From Roseivivax marinus (GTDB lineage Bacteria; Pseudomonadota; Alphaproteobacteria; Rhodobacterales; Rhodobacteraceae): a DNA stretch of 64,000 nt. A model generated the notes under the pieces. It was not told the origin of the DNA and ran no database searches. It saw nothing but the letters and a program-made list of their open reading frames with translations. Location: positions 1 through 64,000 of the forward strand of contig NZ_FOAI01000009.1 of assembly GCF_900109705.1 (NCBI RefSeq). The letters are read 5' to 3'. Below are positions 47,015 to 55,993 of the stretch, one piece after another. The stretch's first letter is position 1, and each line of letters begins with the position of its first letter. Position numbers and translations under genes: made by a program.

Positions 47015-47452
47015 ATGTCTCGTTTTTCCCTTTTCGCCGGTGCGGCGGCGTTGATCCTCGGGGCCCATGCCGCTCCCGTTGCCGCCCAGTCCTCGAACGC
47101 CGCGCGCTACCTGCTTCAGCAGGAACTGTCCAAGGCCTGCGAGTTCTCCGGAGGTGGCGGACAGATTTCGAACGTCGGGCTCATGGAGCGCGATTTCGAC
47201 GGCGACGGCCGCGACGATCTACTGATTGCTCACGAGGCGATCCGCTGCGGCGGCTCCGGCCGCAGCAGCTTCTGCGGGATGCAGGTGTGCAGCGTGCGCA
47301 TCTGGCTGCGCCGCGGCGATCTTCTGACGCTCGAGAAGGACATGCTCGGCGGCGGGATCGAGGTATCGGGCGGCACGCCTCCGACGATCTCGGGATACGG
47401 ACACGGCGGCGGTCAATGGTCGATGCGCTGGAGTGGCGGGGCCTTCCGCTGA
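47015..47452 (+). CDS. Secreted hypothetical protein with EF-hand-like/VCBS-type loop
   Basis: The 145-residue product has a signal peptide (about 1-24, cleavage near VAA-QS). The mature part has DFDGDGRDDLLIA (about 68-80), a DxDxDGxxD calcium-binding-like loop as in integrin/VCBS repeats, and four cysteines that may pair. I do not recognise the full family. The start follows the pheT terminator by two bases, and its ribosome binding site is within the hairpin, so expression may depend on readthrough RNA being unfolded or on an internal promoter. Confidence 0.75.
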   Translation: MSRFSLFAGAAALILGAHAAPVAAQSSNAARYLLQQELSKACEFSGGGGQISNVGLMERDFDGDGRDDLLIAHEAIRCGGSGRSSFCGMQVCSVRIWLRRGDLLTLEKDMLGGGIEVSGGTPPTISGYGHGGGQWSMRWSGGAFR

Positions 47453-47526
47453 GCTGCTATCGCCTTGCGGCCGGCGTGCGCCCGCTTAGGTGACACCGCG
47501 CGAGGCATTTCAGAGAAGGACACGCA

Positions 47527-47976
47527 ATGGGCCTGACCATCTATCTCTCGGGCGAGATCCACACCGACTGGCGCGACCGGATCATCGACGGGGCGCAGGG
47601 CCTCGACGTGACCTTCTCGGGCCCGGTGACCGATCATGGCGCGTCGGACGATTGCGGCGTGACCATCCTCGGCTCCGAGGACAGCAAATACTGGCACGAC
47701 CACAAGGGCGCGATGGTCAACGCGATCCGCACCCGCAAGGGGCTGTCGGATGCCGACATCGTCGTCGTACGCTTCGGCGACAAGTACAAGCAGTGGAACG
47801 CGGCCTTCGACGCGGGCTATGCCGCCGCTCTGGGCAAGTCGCTCATCGTTCTCCAGCCCGAAGAGCACGACCACGCCCTCAAGGAAGTGGACGCCGCCGC
47901 GCTGGCCGTCGCGCGCGAGCCCGAGCAGGTGGTCGAAATCCTGCGCTACGTCCTGACCGGCACTCTACCGGGATAA
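47527..47976 (+). CDS. YtoQ family protein
   Basis: The 149-residue product matches the YtoQ family by memory: MGLTIYLSGEIHTDWRDRII, FSGPVTDHGASDDCG and DADIVVVRFGDKYKQWNAAFDAGYAAALGK. The fold is probably related to nucleoside deoxyribosyltransferases. No activity is known to me. GAGAAGGACACGC precedes the ATG. It converges with the glutathione transferase gene. Confidence 0.88.
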   Translation: MGLTIYLSGEIHTDWRDRIIDGAQGLDVTFSGPVTDHGASDDCGVTILGSEDSKYWHDHKGAMVNAIRTRKGLSDADIVVVRFGDKYKQWNAAFDAGYAAALGKSLIVLQPEEHDHALKEVDAAALAVAREPEQVVEILRYVLTGTLPG

Positions 47977-48018
47977 GCCTGCGGGCGGGGACGGCGCGAG
48001 CCGTTCCCGCCCGGCCGC

Positions 48019-48720
48019 TCAGTCGTCTTCGGCCGGGATGTTGAGCCCCGTCTGCACGGCCTCGCGCGCGAGGAACCGGTCCAGGTAGGCGGGCACGTTC
48101 CTGAGGTCATGGAAGCCGACCATGTCCTTGGCGTCGTAGAAATCCAGCGCGTTCAGCCAAGGCGCGATGGCGATGTCGGCGATGGAATAGTCGCCGGCGA
48201 TCCATTCGCGCTTGTCCAGTTCGCAATCCAGAACACCCAGCAGGCGCTTGGCTTCGTTGATGTAGCGTTCGCGCGGGCGCGGGTCCTCGATGTCCTTGCC
48301 GCCAAGCTTCACGAAGAAGCCGAGCTGGCCGAACATCGGACCGAGGCCGCCCATCTGCCACATCAGCCACTGGATCACGGTGGCGCGTTCGGCCGCCGTG
48401 GTGCCCATCAGCCGCCCGGTCTTGTCGCCCAGGTGGATCAGGATCGCGCCACTCTCGAACAGGCCGAGGGGCCGGCCATCCGGGCCGTCGGGGTCGATGA
48501 TCGCGGGGATCTTGTTGTTGGGGCTGAGCGACAGGAAGGCGGGGCTCTTCACGTCCTCGTCGCCGAGCGAGACGCGATGCGGCTCGTAGGGCAGGCCCAG
48601 CTCTTCCAGGGCGATCGAGATCTTAACGCCGTTGGGCGTCGGGAAGGCGTAAAGCTGGATGCGGTCGGGATGCCGCGCGGGCCAGCGTTCGGTGATCGGG
48701 AAGTCGGAGAGATCGGCCAT
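48019..48720 (-). CDS. Glutathione S-transferase family protein (YghU/YfcG-like)
   Basis: The 233-residue product has an N-terminal thioredoxin-like domain with IQLYAFPTPNGVKISIALEELG and SPNNKIPAIIDPDG (cis-Pro) and FESGAILIHLGDKTGRL, followed by an all-helical domain. The pattern is that of the Nu-class proteins YfcG/YghU, which reduce disulfides and peroxides with glutathione. It starts at ATG 48720; longer upstream frames overlap mscL on the other strand. Confidence 0.88.
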   Translation of the reverse strand: MADLSDFPITERWPARHPDRIQLYAFPTPNGVKISIALEELGLPYEPHRVSLGDEDVKSPAFLSLSPNNKIPAIIDPDGPDGRPLGLFESGAILIHLGDKTGRLMGTTAAERATVIQWLMWQMGGLGPMFGQLGFFVKLGGKDIEDPRPRERYINEAKRLLGVLDCELDKREWIAGDYSIADIAIAPWLNALDFYDAKDMVGFHDLRNVPAYLDRFLAREAVQTGLNIPAEDD

Positions 48721-48852
48721 GGCGGATGCGTTCCTGTTGTCCGTGACAAACTGTGCGACCAAGGCTAAGGCGCGGGCGGGCGAAGGAAAGCGCCCCGAGG
48801 GTGCGCGCACGCAAGCGGGCTGTGCGCGGCCACGATCGCGAGGGACAGGACC

Positions 48853-49287
48853 ATGATTCAGGAATTCAGGGACTTCATCGCCAAGGGCAACGTGATCGAC
48901 CTTGCCGTCGGCATCATCATCGGCGCGGCCTTCACCGCGATCGTCAATTCGCTGGTCAGCGATCTCATCAACCCGATCATCGGCTTGTTCACCGGCGGCA
49001 TCGACTTCTCGGGCTGGTTCTACGTGCTGGGCGATGCGCCGGAGGGCGGCTATGCCAGCGTCGAGGCCGCGCAGGAGGCCGGCGCGGCGGTGTTCGCAGT
49101 GGGTAATTTCCTGATGGCGGTCATCAACTTCTTCATCGTCGCGCTCGTCGTTTTCGCGCTGGTCAAGATCGTGAACCGGATCAAGTCGGCGGCGGAGAAA
49201 CCCGACGACGTCGCGCCCGAGGTGCACACCGGCCCGTCCGAACTGGACGTGCTGATCGAGATACGCGACCAGCTCAAGCGCGACTGA
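48853..49287 (+). CDS. mscL: Large-conductance mechanosensitive channel
   Basis: The 144-residue product has the amphipathic N-terminus [20 protein letters not shown] and TM1 with the channel gate [20 protein letters not shown]2 is [22 protein letters not shown], and a C-terminal helix follows. It releases solutes upon osmotic downshock. GGACAGGACC lies before the ATG. Confidence 0.96.
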   Translation: MIQEFRDFIAKGNVIDLAVGIIIGAAFTAIVNSLVSDLINPIIGLFTGGIDFSGWFYVLGDAPEGGYASVEAAQEAGAAVFAVGNFLMAVINFFIVALVVFALVKIVNRIKSAAEKPDDVAPEVHTGPSELDVLIEIRDQLKRD

Positions 49288-49336
49288 GCCCGCAGACCGA
49301 AGAGCCAGGACACACGACCCCGAAAGGAGGGCGCCC

Positions 49337-50224
49337 ATGCCCGAACGCACGCGCATCGCGGCGGCCTCCATCGGGGTCGGACTGGCCGTTCTCGGCATCA
49401 AGACCCTCGCCTGGTGGATGACCGGCTCGGTCGCGCTTTTGTCGGACGCCCTCGAGAGCATCGTCAACGTGGGCACGGCGGTGGCGGCGCTTGCTGCGGT
49501 CCGCGTTGCCGAACGGCCCCCGGATGCCGAGCATCCGTACGGCCACGACAAGGCCGAGTTCCTCGCCGCCGTGGCCGAAGGCGTGCTGATCGTGCTCGCC
49601 GCTCTCTTCATCCTGCGCGAGGCGTGGCACGGGCTGATAAATCCCGAACCGATCCGGGCCGCCTGGGCGGGCATTGGCGTGAATCTCGTGGCAGGCGTTC
49701 TGAACGGCGTCTGGGCCACGGTGCTGATCCGCCGCGGCCGGCGGCTGCGCGCCCCTGCGCTGGTGGCGGACGGGCGTCACCTCTGGGCCGATGTGGTGAC
49801 CTCGGTCGGCGTGGCCTCTGGCGTGGTGTTGGGGGTGCTGACCGGGCTCACGTGGTTCGATCCGCTGCTGGCGGGGTGCGTGGCGCTCTACATCCTCTAT
49901 TCCGGGTGGGGCGTTCTGAGCGCCTCGGCCTCGAGCCTCATGGACGAATCCGTGCCGGAGCACGAGCTTGCCGATCTGCGCGCGATCATCTCGGACACGG
50001 GGCAGGGCGCGGTGCAGGCGCACGACCTGCGCACGCGTCACGCGGGCCGGACCGTGTTCGTCGAATTCCACCTCGTGGTGCCGAGCGACATGGCGGTAAG
50101 CGATGCCCACGAGATCTGCGACCGGATCGAAACCGGCCTGATCGACGCGCTTGGCGAATGTTCGGTCACGATCCACGTCGAGCCCGAGGAGAAGGCCAAG
50201 CGCGGCGCCATCGTGATGTCGTGA
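49337..50224 (+). CDS. Cation diffusion facilitator (CDF) metal efflux transporter
   Basis: The 295-residue product has about six membrane segments in the first 200 residues. The metal site is visible as SVALLSDALESIVN (TM2) and ALVADGRHLWADVVTSVGV (TM5), and HPYGHDKAE lies between TM2 and TM3. A cytoplasmic C-terminal domain has HDLRTRHAGRTVFVEFHLVVP and ends VTIHVEPEE. Zinc, iron or manganese export is likely; the ion cannot be told. AAAGGAGG lies before the ATG. Confidence 0.92.
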   Translation: MPERTRIAAASIGVGLAVLGIKTLAWWMTGSVALLSDALESIVNVGTAVAALAAVRVAERPPDAEHPYGHDKAEFLAAVAEGVLIVLAALFILREAWHGLINPEPIRAAWAGIGVNLVAGVLNGVWATVLIRRGRRLRAPALVADGRHLWADVVTSVGVASGVVLGVLTGLTWFDPLLAGCVALYILYSGWGVLSASASSLMDESVPEHELADLRAIISDTGQGAVQAHDLRTRHAGRTVFVEFHLVVPSDMAVSDAHEICDRIETGLIDALGECSVTIHVEPEEKAKRGAIVMS

Positions 50225-50234
50225 GGGGAGGCGT

Positions 50235-50594
50235 TTAGCCCTTCAGCGCGTCCAGGTAGGTTCGCACGCAGGTCTGGACGTGACGGAAGCGGTCGCCGCC
50301 CAGATGCGTGCCGCCGAACCATCGTGTGACCACGATGACGTGGCCTTCCAGACCCTCGCGTTCCAGCATCCGCAGGATCGTCATGCCCGCGCCGGCCTCG
50401 CCGTCGTCGTCCTTGACGGGGCCCTCGGCCAGCAGCGCGGCCCAGCTGTTGTGGGTGGCTTTCGCGAACTTCTTTCGGCGCTTGAGGTCGGCCACGAGCG
50501 CCTGCGCAGCGGCACGGTCCGCGGCGGGTCCACCCGCCACGGCATATTTCGAGCCGCGGTCGCTCAGAACCTTGTCGAGCACGAGAAGCGTCAT
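50235..50594 (-). CDS. Impact/UPF0029 N-terminal-domain protein (YigZ-like)
   Basis: The 119-residue product corresponds only to the Impact N-terminal domain: FAKATHNSWAALL, KDDDGEAGAGMTILRMLE and VVTRWFGGTHLGGDRFRHVQ. YigZ proteins are about 200 residues, so the second domain is absent. No good ribosome binding site is seen; GTG at 50618 would add eight residues. It follows ald by about 33 bases on the same strand and may be coexpressed. Function unknown. Confidence 0.82.
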   Translation of the reverse strand: MTLLVLDKVLSDRGSKYAVAGGPAADRAAAQALVADLKRRKKFAKATHNSWAALLAEGPVKDDDGEAGAGMTILRMLEREGLEGHVIVVTRWFGGTHLGGDRFRHVQTCVRTYLDALKG

Positions 50595-50627
50595 GGCCGG
50601 GACGGGTGCCCCGGCCACGCCGCGGGG

Positions 50628-51749
50628 TCAACCCTCGCGGACGATCTTCTGCGGCGAGGTCACGTCGAGGCCGAGCGCCTTGCCGACAGCGTAGTAGGTC
50701 AGCTTGCCGGCATGGACGTTGAGGCCGTTGAGCAGGTTCTCGTCGTCGGCGCAGGCCTGCTGCCAGCCCTTGTCGGCCAGCGCCAGCATGAACGGCAGGG
50801 TCGCGTTGCCAAGCGCCAGCGTCGAGGTGCGCGCCACTGCGCCCGGCATGTTGGCCACGCAGTAGTGCATGATGCCGTCGACCTCGTAGACCGGGTCCTG
50901 GTGGGTGGTGGCCTTCGATGTCTCAAAACAGCCGCCCTGGTCGATCGCCACGTCCACAAGCGCCGCCCCGGGCTTCATGTCTGCCAGCATCTCGCGGGTG
51001 ACCAGCTTGGGCGCCGCGGCGCCGGGGATCAGCACGGCGCCGATCACCATGTCGGCCTCGCGCACCAGCATCTCGAGGTTGGCCTTCGACGAGTAGACCG
51101 TCTCGAACTCGCCGCGGAACATGTCGTCGAGCTGGCGCAGGCGGGGTAGGGACCGGTCGAGGACCGAGACGCGCGCGCCCATGCCCGAGGCGATGCGTGC
51201 GGCCTGAGTGCCGACGACACCGCCGCCGATCACCACGACGCGGGCCGGCATCACGCCCGGCACGCCGCCCATCAGCACGCCGCGTCCGCCATTGGCCTTC
51301 TGCAATGTCCACGCGCCCATCTGCGGCGCCAGCTTGCCCGCGACCTCGGACATCGGCGCCAGAAGCGGCAGCCCGCCGCGGTCATCGGTGACGGTCTCGT
51401 AGGCGATGCAGGTCGCGCCGCTGTCGATCAGGTCGCAGGTCTGCTCGGGATCGGGGGCGAGGTGCAGGTAGGTGAAGAGAATCTGGCCTTCGCGCAGCAT
51501 CTTGCGCTCGGCGGCCTGCGGCTCCTTCACCTTCACCACCATGTCGGCAGCGTCGAAGATTTCCTTCGCGGCCCCGACGATCCTGGCGCCGTGCGCCTCG
51601 TAGTCGGCATCCTCGAAGCCCGCGCCGATCCCGGCGCCGGACTGGATCAGAACCTCGTGGCCGTGTGCGACCGCTTCGGCCGCTGCCGCGGGGGTTACGC
51701 CGACGCGGAATTCCTGCGCCTTGATCTCGGTGGGGCATCCGATCTTCAT
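50628..51749 (-). CDS. ald: Alanine dehydrogenase
   Basis: The 373-residue product is an NAD-dependent L-alanine dehydrogenase: MKIGCPTEIKAQEFRVGVTP, FTYLHLAPD, MSEVAGKLAPQMGAW, and the NAD-binding VVIGGGVVGTQAARIASGMGA. C-terminal VDGIMHYCVANMPGAVARTS is diagnostic. It interconverts alanine with pyruvate and ammonia. GGAGGACCCC precedes the ATG. A divergent Lrp-type regulator across 136 bases is its probable controller. Confidence 0.96.
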   Translation of the reverse strand: MKIGCPTEIKAQEFRVGVTPAAAAEAVAHGHEVLIQSGAGIGAGFEDADYEAHGARIVGAAKEIFDAADMVVKVKEPQAAERKMLREGQILFTYLHLAPDPEQTCDLIDSGATCIAYETVTDDRGGLPLLAPMSEVAGKLAPQMGAWTLQKANGGRGVLMGGVPGVMPARVVVIGGGVVGTQAARIASGMGARVSVLDRSLPRLRQLDDMFRGEFETVYSSKANLEMLVREADMVIGAVLIPGAAAPKLVTREMLADMKPGAALVDVAIDQGGCFETSKATTHQDPVYEVDGIMHYCVANMPGAVARTSTLALGNATLPFMLALADKGWQQACADDENLLNGLNVHAGKLTYYAVGKALGLDVTSPQKIVREG

Positions 51750-51885
51750 GTGGGGTCCTCCTGTGCGCCTCTGACGTGGAACCTATCCGGAAATCGTGCA
51801 ATATCCCGGCAAAGGATGCCCGCTGTTTGCGCTGTCGGTGGCAGGATCTGCGCAAGAGGGTGCAAAAGCGGGAGATACGTGCGTG

Positions 51886-52344
51886 ATGAGCGCCGACGAG
51901 ACCGATCTGCGGATTCTGCGCATCCTTCAGAAGCGCGGCCGAATCTCGAATGCCGAACTGGCCGAGGCGGCGCATATCTCGGCGTCGGCCTGCCATCGGC
52001 GGGTCGCGCGGCTCGAGGCGGAGGGCTTCATTTCCGGTTACGTGGCGCTGTTGAACCCGCGCCGGTTCCGCCTCCCCACCACCGTCTTTGTGGAGATCAC
52101 CCTCGATGGGCAGTCCGACGAGGTGCTGGACGACTTCGAGACCGCGGTGGCCCGCGTACCCGAGGTGCTGGAGTGTCACCTGATGGCCGGCTCGGCGGAT
52201 TACCTGCTCAAGGTCGTGGCTGAGGACACCGAGGACTTCGCCCGCATCCACCGCCGGCACCTCACGCGGCTGCCTCATGTGGCGCAAATGCAGTCGAGTT
52301 TCTCTTTGCGTAGCGTGCATTCCACCACTGCTTTGCCCATCTGA
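51886..52344 (+). CDS. Lrp/AsnC-family transcriptional regulator
   Basis: The 152-residue product has the winged HTH (DLRILRILQKRGRISNAELA then HISASACHRRVARLEAEGFI) and an AsnC ligand-binding domain (about 65-150). It is divergent from ald and likely controls it in response to alanine (AldR-type, inferred). A GTG at 51883 has better spacing to GGAG (51871-51874) and would add one residue. Frames further upstream lack homology. Confidence 0.93.
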   Translation: MSADETDLRILRILQKRGRISNAELAEAAHISASACHRRVARLEAEGFISGYVALLNPRRFRLPTTVFVEITLDGQSDEVLDDFETAVARVPEVLECHLMAGSADYLLKVVAEDTEDFARIHRRHLTRLPHVAQMQSSFSLRSVHSTTALPI

Positions 52345-52444
52345 CTCGACTTTCGGGGGATACGGCGTAGTTTCTCGTCTCAATATTCCGTGACTGCGAT
52401 AAGAAAACATGCCCCGGAGCGGACCGGGCGGACAGGGAGCACAC

Positions 52445-54106
52445 ATGCACGACAAGATGCGACAAGAGTCGTTGCTGTTCTTTCCGAAGGTGAACAAGCG
52501 CGTGTTCGGGGTCTCGGCGATCCTGATCGTCGGCTTCATCATCTTCGGGGCAGTGTTCAGTGAAACGGCGGGCACCGTCTTCTCGGCGATGCAGGGTTGG
52601 CTGGCCGGCAACTTCGGCTGGGCGATGATCATCCTCGTGAACATCCTGCTGATCGCGGTGGTGTATCTCGCCTTCGGGCGGTTCGGGGACATCCGCCTCG
52701 GCCGCATGAACGAGAAACCGGCCTACGATCTCTTCTCGTGGACGGCGATGCTGTTCTCGGCGGGGATCGGCATCGGCCTGATCTACTGGGGTGTGGCCGA
52801 GCCGCTCTACCACTACTTCGCGCCGCCCATCGGCGATCCCGAGACGGAGGCCGCCGCGCGCCAGGCAATGGTGATCTCGTTTCTGCACTGGGGGTTCCAC
52901 GCCTGGGCGATCTACGCGATCGTGGCGCTGAGCCTTGCCTACTTCCATTTCCGCAAGGGTCTGCCGCTGACCATCCGCTCGGCGCTCTATCCGCTGCTGG
53001 GCGAGAGGATCTTCGGCTTCTGGGGCGACGTCGTCGATATCCTCGCGGTGTTCGGCACCATGTTCGGCATCGTGACCTCGCTCGGTCTCGGCGCCATGCA
53101 GATCAACTCGGGCCTCGGCACCGTGTTCGGCATCGGCCAGTCTGCGACCGTCCAGATTATCATCATCGCGGTCATCACCGCGATGGCGACGATGTCGGTG
53201 GTCGCGGGACTCGACGGCGGCATCAAGCGGCTCTCGAACATCAACATCCTGCTCAGCATCGTCTTCCTGGCGTTCATGCTGGTGGTCGGTCCGACGCTCT
53301 TCATCTTCGACACCTTCGTGCAGAGCTACGGCGCCTATGTCCGCGACCTCGTGGAGTGGGGCACCTGGGCCGAGGCCTGGCAGAGCGATGGCACCTGGCA
53401 GAACTCCTGGACCATCTTCTACTGGGCCTGGTGGGTCAGCTGGGCGCCCTTCGTGGGCGTGTTCGTGGCGCGCATCAGCCGCGGCCGCACGATCCGGGAG
53501 TTCCTGATCGGCGTGATGCTTCTGCCGGCGACGATCATGTTCTTCTGGTTCTGCGCCTTCGGCGGCACCGCGCTGCAGATTTCGCTGGGCGGGGATGCCT
53601 CGCTGGTCGAGGCGACGCGCGAAGCCTACGGCGACGCGATGTTCGCTCTGCTGGACTTCTTCCCGGCGTCCGACCTGATGTCCGGATTCGCCATCGTGCT
53701 GATCGTGATGTGGTTCGTGACATCCTCCGACTCGGGCTCGTTCGTGATCGACATGCTCACCGCGGGCGGGGATCCCGATCCCCCGAAGGTGCAGCGGATC
53801 TTCTGGGCGATCTCGGAAGGTGCGGTCGCGTCGGTGCTGCTTCTGGCCGGAGGGCTCTCGGCCCTGCAGGCGGCGGCGGTGATCGCGGGCTTCCCCTTCG
53901 CGATCGTGGTGTTCCTGATCCTCATCGGGCTCTTCAAGGCGCTGTCCTGGGATCCGCTGATGATCTACCGGCACAACCAGAAATACCGCAGCGACGACGA
54001 GGCGGATCACGCCATGCCGAACGAGCTTCCGGGCGAGCTCTACGGCTCCGACCCGACACTGGCCAAGCCGCCGTCAGGCGGCACCGCGGCCAGCCCGGCC
54101 GAGTGA
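52445..54106 (+). CDS. BCCT-family betaine/carnitine/choline transporter
   Basis: The 553-residue product has about 12 membrane helices. Family tryptophan motifs are visible: FLHWGFHAWAIYAIVALSLA (TM4) and WTIFYWAWWVSWAPFVGVFVARISRGRTIREF (TM8). It imports quaternary amines or DMSP driven by Na+ or H+. The substrate is uncertain. The GMC dehydrogenase next door makes choline or a related alcohol likely. Start at 52445 with GGGAGC upstream. Confidence 0.95.
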   Translation: MHDKMRQESLLFFPKVNKRVFGVSAILIVGFIIFGAVFSETAGTVFSAMQGWLAGNFGWAMIILVNILLIAVVYLAFGRFGDIRLGRMNEKPAYDLFSWTAMLFSAGIGIGLIYWGVAEPLYHYFAPPIGDPETEAAARQAMVISFLHWGFHAWAIYAIVALSLAYFHFRKGLPLTIRSALYPLLGERIFGFWGDVVDILAVFGTMFGIVTSLGLGAMQINSGLGTVFGIGQSATVQIIIIAVITAMATMSVVAGLDGGIKRLSNINILLSIVFLAFMLVVGPTLFIFDTFVQSYGAYVRDLVEWGTWAEAWQSDGTWQNSWTIFYWAWWVSWAPFVGVFVARISRGRTIREFLIGVMLLPATIMFFWFCAFGGTALQISLGGDASLVEATREAYGDAMFALLDFFPASDLMSGFAIVLIVMWFVTSSDSGSFVIDMLTAGGDPDPPKVQRIFWAISEGAVASVLLLAGGLSALQAAAVIAGFPFAIVVFLILIGLFKALSWDPLMIYRHNQKYRSDDEADHAMPNELPGELYGSDPTLAKPPSGGTAASPAE

Positions 54107-54130
54107 TCCCGGCTTCCTGACCGATCGAGA

Positions 54131-54158
54131 CGCCCCGCCTGACCCGGCGGGGCGTTTT
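54131..54158 (+). terminator. Rho-independent terminator after the BCCT gene
   Basis: A perfect 9-bp stem (54131-54139 with 54146-54154, loop TGACCC) is followed by TTTT. Confidence 0.88.
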
Positions 54159-54262
54159 CGCGTCGGGGAGGTGCGCAGAGCGGGCAACGCCTTGTGTTCC
54201 CCGGCCCCCCGCGCAACAGTCCGGCCCCGTGACATTCGGACCAAGGGGGAGGGCGCCACGCC

Positions 54263-55849
54263 ATGCAGAGCGATTACGTCATCGTGGGGGCCGGCACCGC
54301 CGGATGCGTTCTTGCCCGTCGCCTCAGCGATGCCGGCCACAGCGTCACGCTGCTGGAGGCCGGGGGGCGCGACAACTACCACTGGGTCCACGTGCCGATG
54401 GGATACCTCTACTGCATCGGCAATCCGCGCACGGACTGGATGTACAAGACCGCGCCCGACAAGGGACTGAACGGCCGCTCGCTGCTCTACCCGCGGGGAC
54501 GCATCCTCGGCGGGTCATCGTCGATCAACGGGATGCTCTACATCCGGGGGCAGGCGGCGGATTACGACGGTTGGCGGCAACAGGGCCTGACCGGCTGGGG
54601 CTGGGACGACGTGCGGCCCTATTTCCTGCGGTCGGAGGATTACGTCGACGGCGAATCCGAGCATCACGGCGCAGGCGGCCCGTGGCGGATCGAGAACCAG
54701 CGCCTGCGCTGGGACATCCTTGATGCCTGGGCCGACGCCGCCGAGGCCGAGGGCATCCCCAAGACCGACGACTTCAACCGCGGCGACAACGAGGGCGTGA
54801 GCTACTTCAAGGTCAGCCAGAAGAACGGCTGGCGGATGAGCATGGCCAAGGCCTTCCTGCGCGGCGCCGACAAGGACAAGCTGCGGATCGAAACCGGAGC
54901 GCAGGTCCTGCGGCTCGCCTTCGACGGCGACCGGGCCTCGGGCGTCGTCTTCGAGCAGGCGGGCGCCGAAAAGACCGCCCATGCCGCGGCCGAGGTGATC
55001 CTCTGCGCCGGTGCCATCGGCTCGCCGCAGATCCTGATGCTGTCTGGGATCGGGCCCGCCGAGCACCTGCGCGCGCACGGCATCGACGTGCGGCAGGACA
55101 AGCCCGACATTGGCGCGAACCTTCAGGACCACCTGCAATTGCGCTGCTCGTGGCGGCTGACCGGGGCGAAGACGCTGAACCAGCTTGCCGCGACATGGCT
55201 CGGCAAGGCGAAGATCGGGCTGGAATACGCGCTCTTCCGCTCGGGTCCGATGTCGATGGCGCCGTCGCAGCTCGGCGCCTTCGCGCGCTCGCGCGAGGGT
55301 CTCGAGACGGCTGACCTCGAATACCACGTCCAGCCGTTGTCGCTGCCGGCCTTCGGACAGCCGCTTGATCCGTTCCCGGCGATCACCGCCAGCGTCTGTC
55401 ACCTGCGCCCGGAAAGCCGCGGGACGGTGCGGCTGACCGCGCCCGATCCGCGCGCGGCCCCCGAGATCGCGCCGAACTACCTCTCGACCGAGGGAGATCG
55501 CCGCACCGCGGCGGACGCCATCCGCCTGACGCGGCGCATCATGGCACAGGGGCCGATGGCCCGTTACAAGCCGGAAGAGCTGAAGCCCGGCCCGGATCTT
55601 CAAAGCGATGAGGACCTCGCCCGCGCGGCCGGGGACATCGGCACGACGATCTTCCACCCGGCCGGAACGGTGCGCATGGGGACCGACGACGGGGCCCCTC
55701 TCGACGAACGGCTGCGACTGCGCGGCGCGCCTGGGCTGCGGGTGGTGGATGCCTCGGTGATGCCGCGCATCACCAGCGGAAACACCAACGCGCCGACCGC
55801 CATGATCGCCGAGAAGGCCGCCGATCTCATCCTCTCCGACGCCGGCTGA
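54263..55849 (+). CDS. GMC-family FAD-dependent oxidoreductase (choline dehydrogenase-like)
   Basis: The 528-residue product has the FAD-binding motif [20 protein letters not shown], then [20 protein letters not shown], and the C-terminal [11 protein letters not shown] and [18 protein letters not shown] typical of GMC enzymes. The active-site histidine would be in the FHPAG segment. It oxidises an alcohol to an aldehyde with FAD. It resembles BetA, but no betB is here, so the natural alcohol is uncertain. GGGGGAGGG lies about 10 bases before the ATG. The terminator at 54131 makes cotranscription with the BCCT gene partial at best. Confidence 0.92.
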   Translation: MQSDYVIVGAGTAGCVLARRLSDAGHSVTLLEAGGRDNYHWVHVPMGYLYCIGNPRTDWMYKTAPDKGLNGRSLLYPRGRILGGSSSINGMLYIRGQAADYDGWRQQGLTGWGWDDVRPYFLRSEDYVDGESEHHGAGGPWRIENQRLRWDILDAWADAAEAEGIPKTDDFNRGDNEGVSYFKVSQKNGWRMSMAKAFLRGADKDKLRIETGAQVLRLAFDGDRASGVVFEQAGAEKTAHAAAEVILCAGAIGSPQILMLSGIGPAEHLRAHGIDVRQDKPDIGANLQDHLQLRCSWRLTGAKTLNQLAATWLGKAKIGLEYALFRSGPMSMAPSQLGAFARSREGLETADLEYHVQPLSLPAFGQPLDPFPAITASVCHLRPESRGTVRLTAPDPRAAPEIAPNYLSTEGDRRTAADAIRLTRRIMAQGPMARYKPEELKPGPDLQSDEDLARAAGDIGTTIFHPAGTVRMGTDDGAPLDERLRLRGAPGLRVVDASVMPRITSGNTNAPTAMIAEKAADLILSDAG

Positions 55850-55993
55850 GTGGATGCCGCGCTGCGGCGAAAAGGTCGGGAATTCCGCATGTTGACGTAA
55901 GGTTAATACTAATCGATGGTTCATGCATGCCCACGGTTGCGAATTTTCGGCCGGGGCTCGAACGCGATTTTATGACCCAAAGGACGGCTCGGC

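Noticed and set aside
52070-54010. A 582-codon minus-strand frame antisense to the BCCT gene
   Set aside because: It is rich in His/Asp/Glu/Arg because it is the reverse of hydrophobic codons; the BCCT reading is certain.
55861-55930. Promoter from TTGACG near 55893 for the RTX gene
   Set aside because: The region is AT-rich, but no -10 box lies at an acceptable distance from TTGACG.
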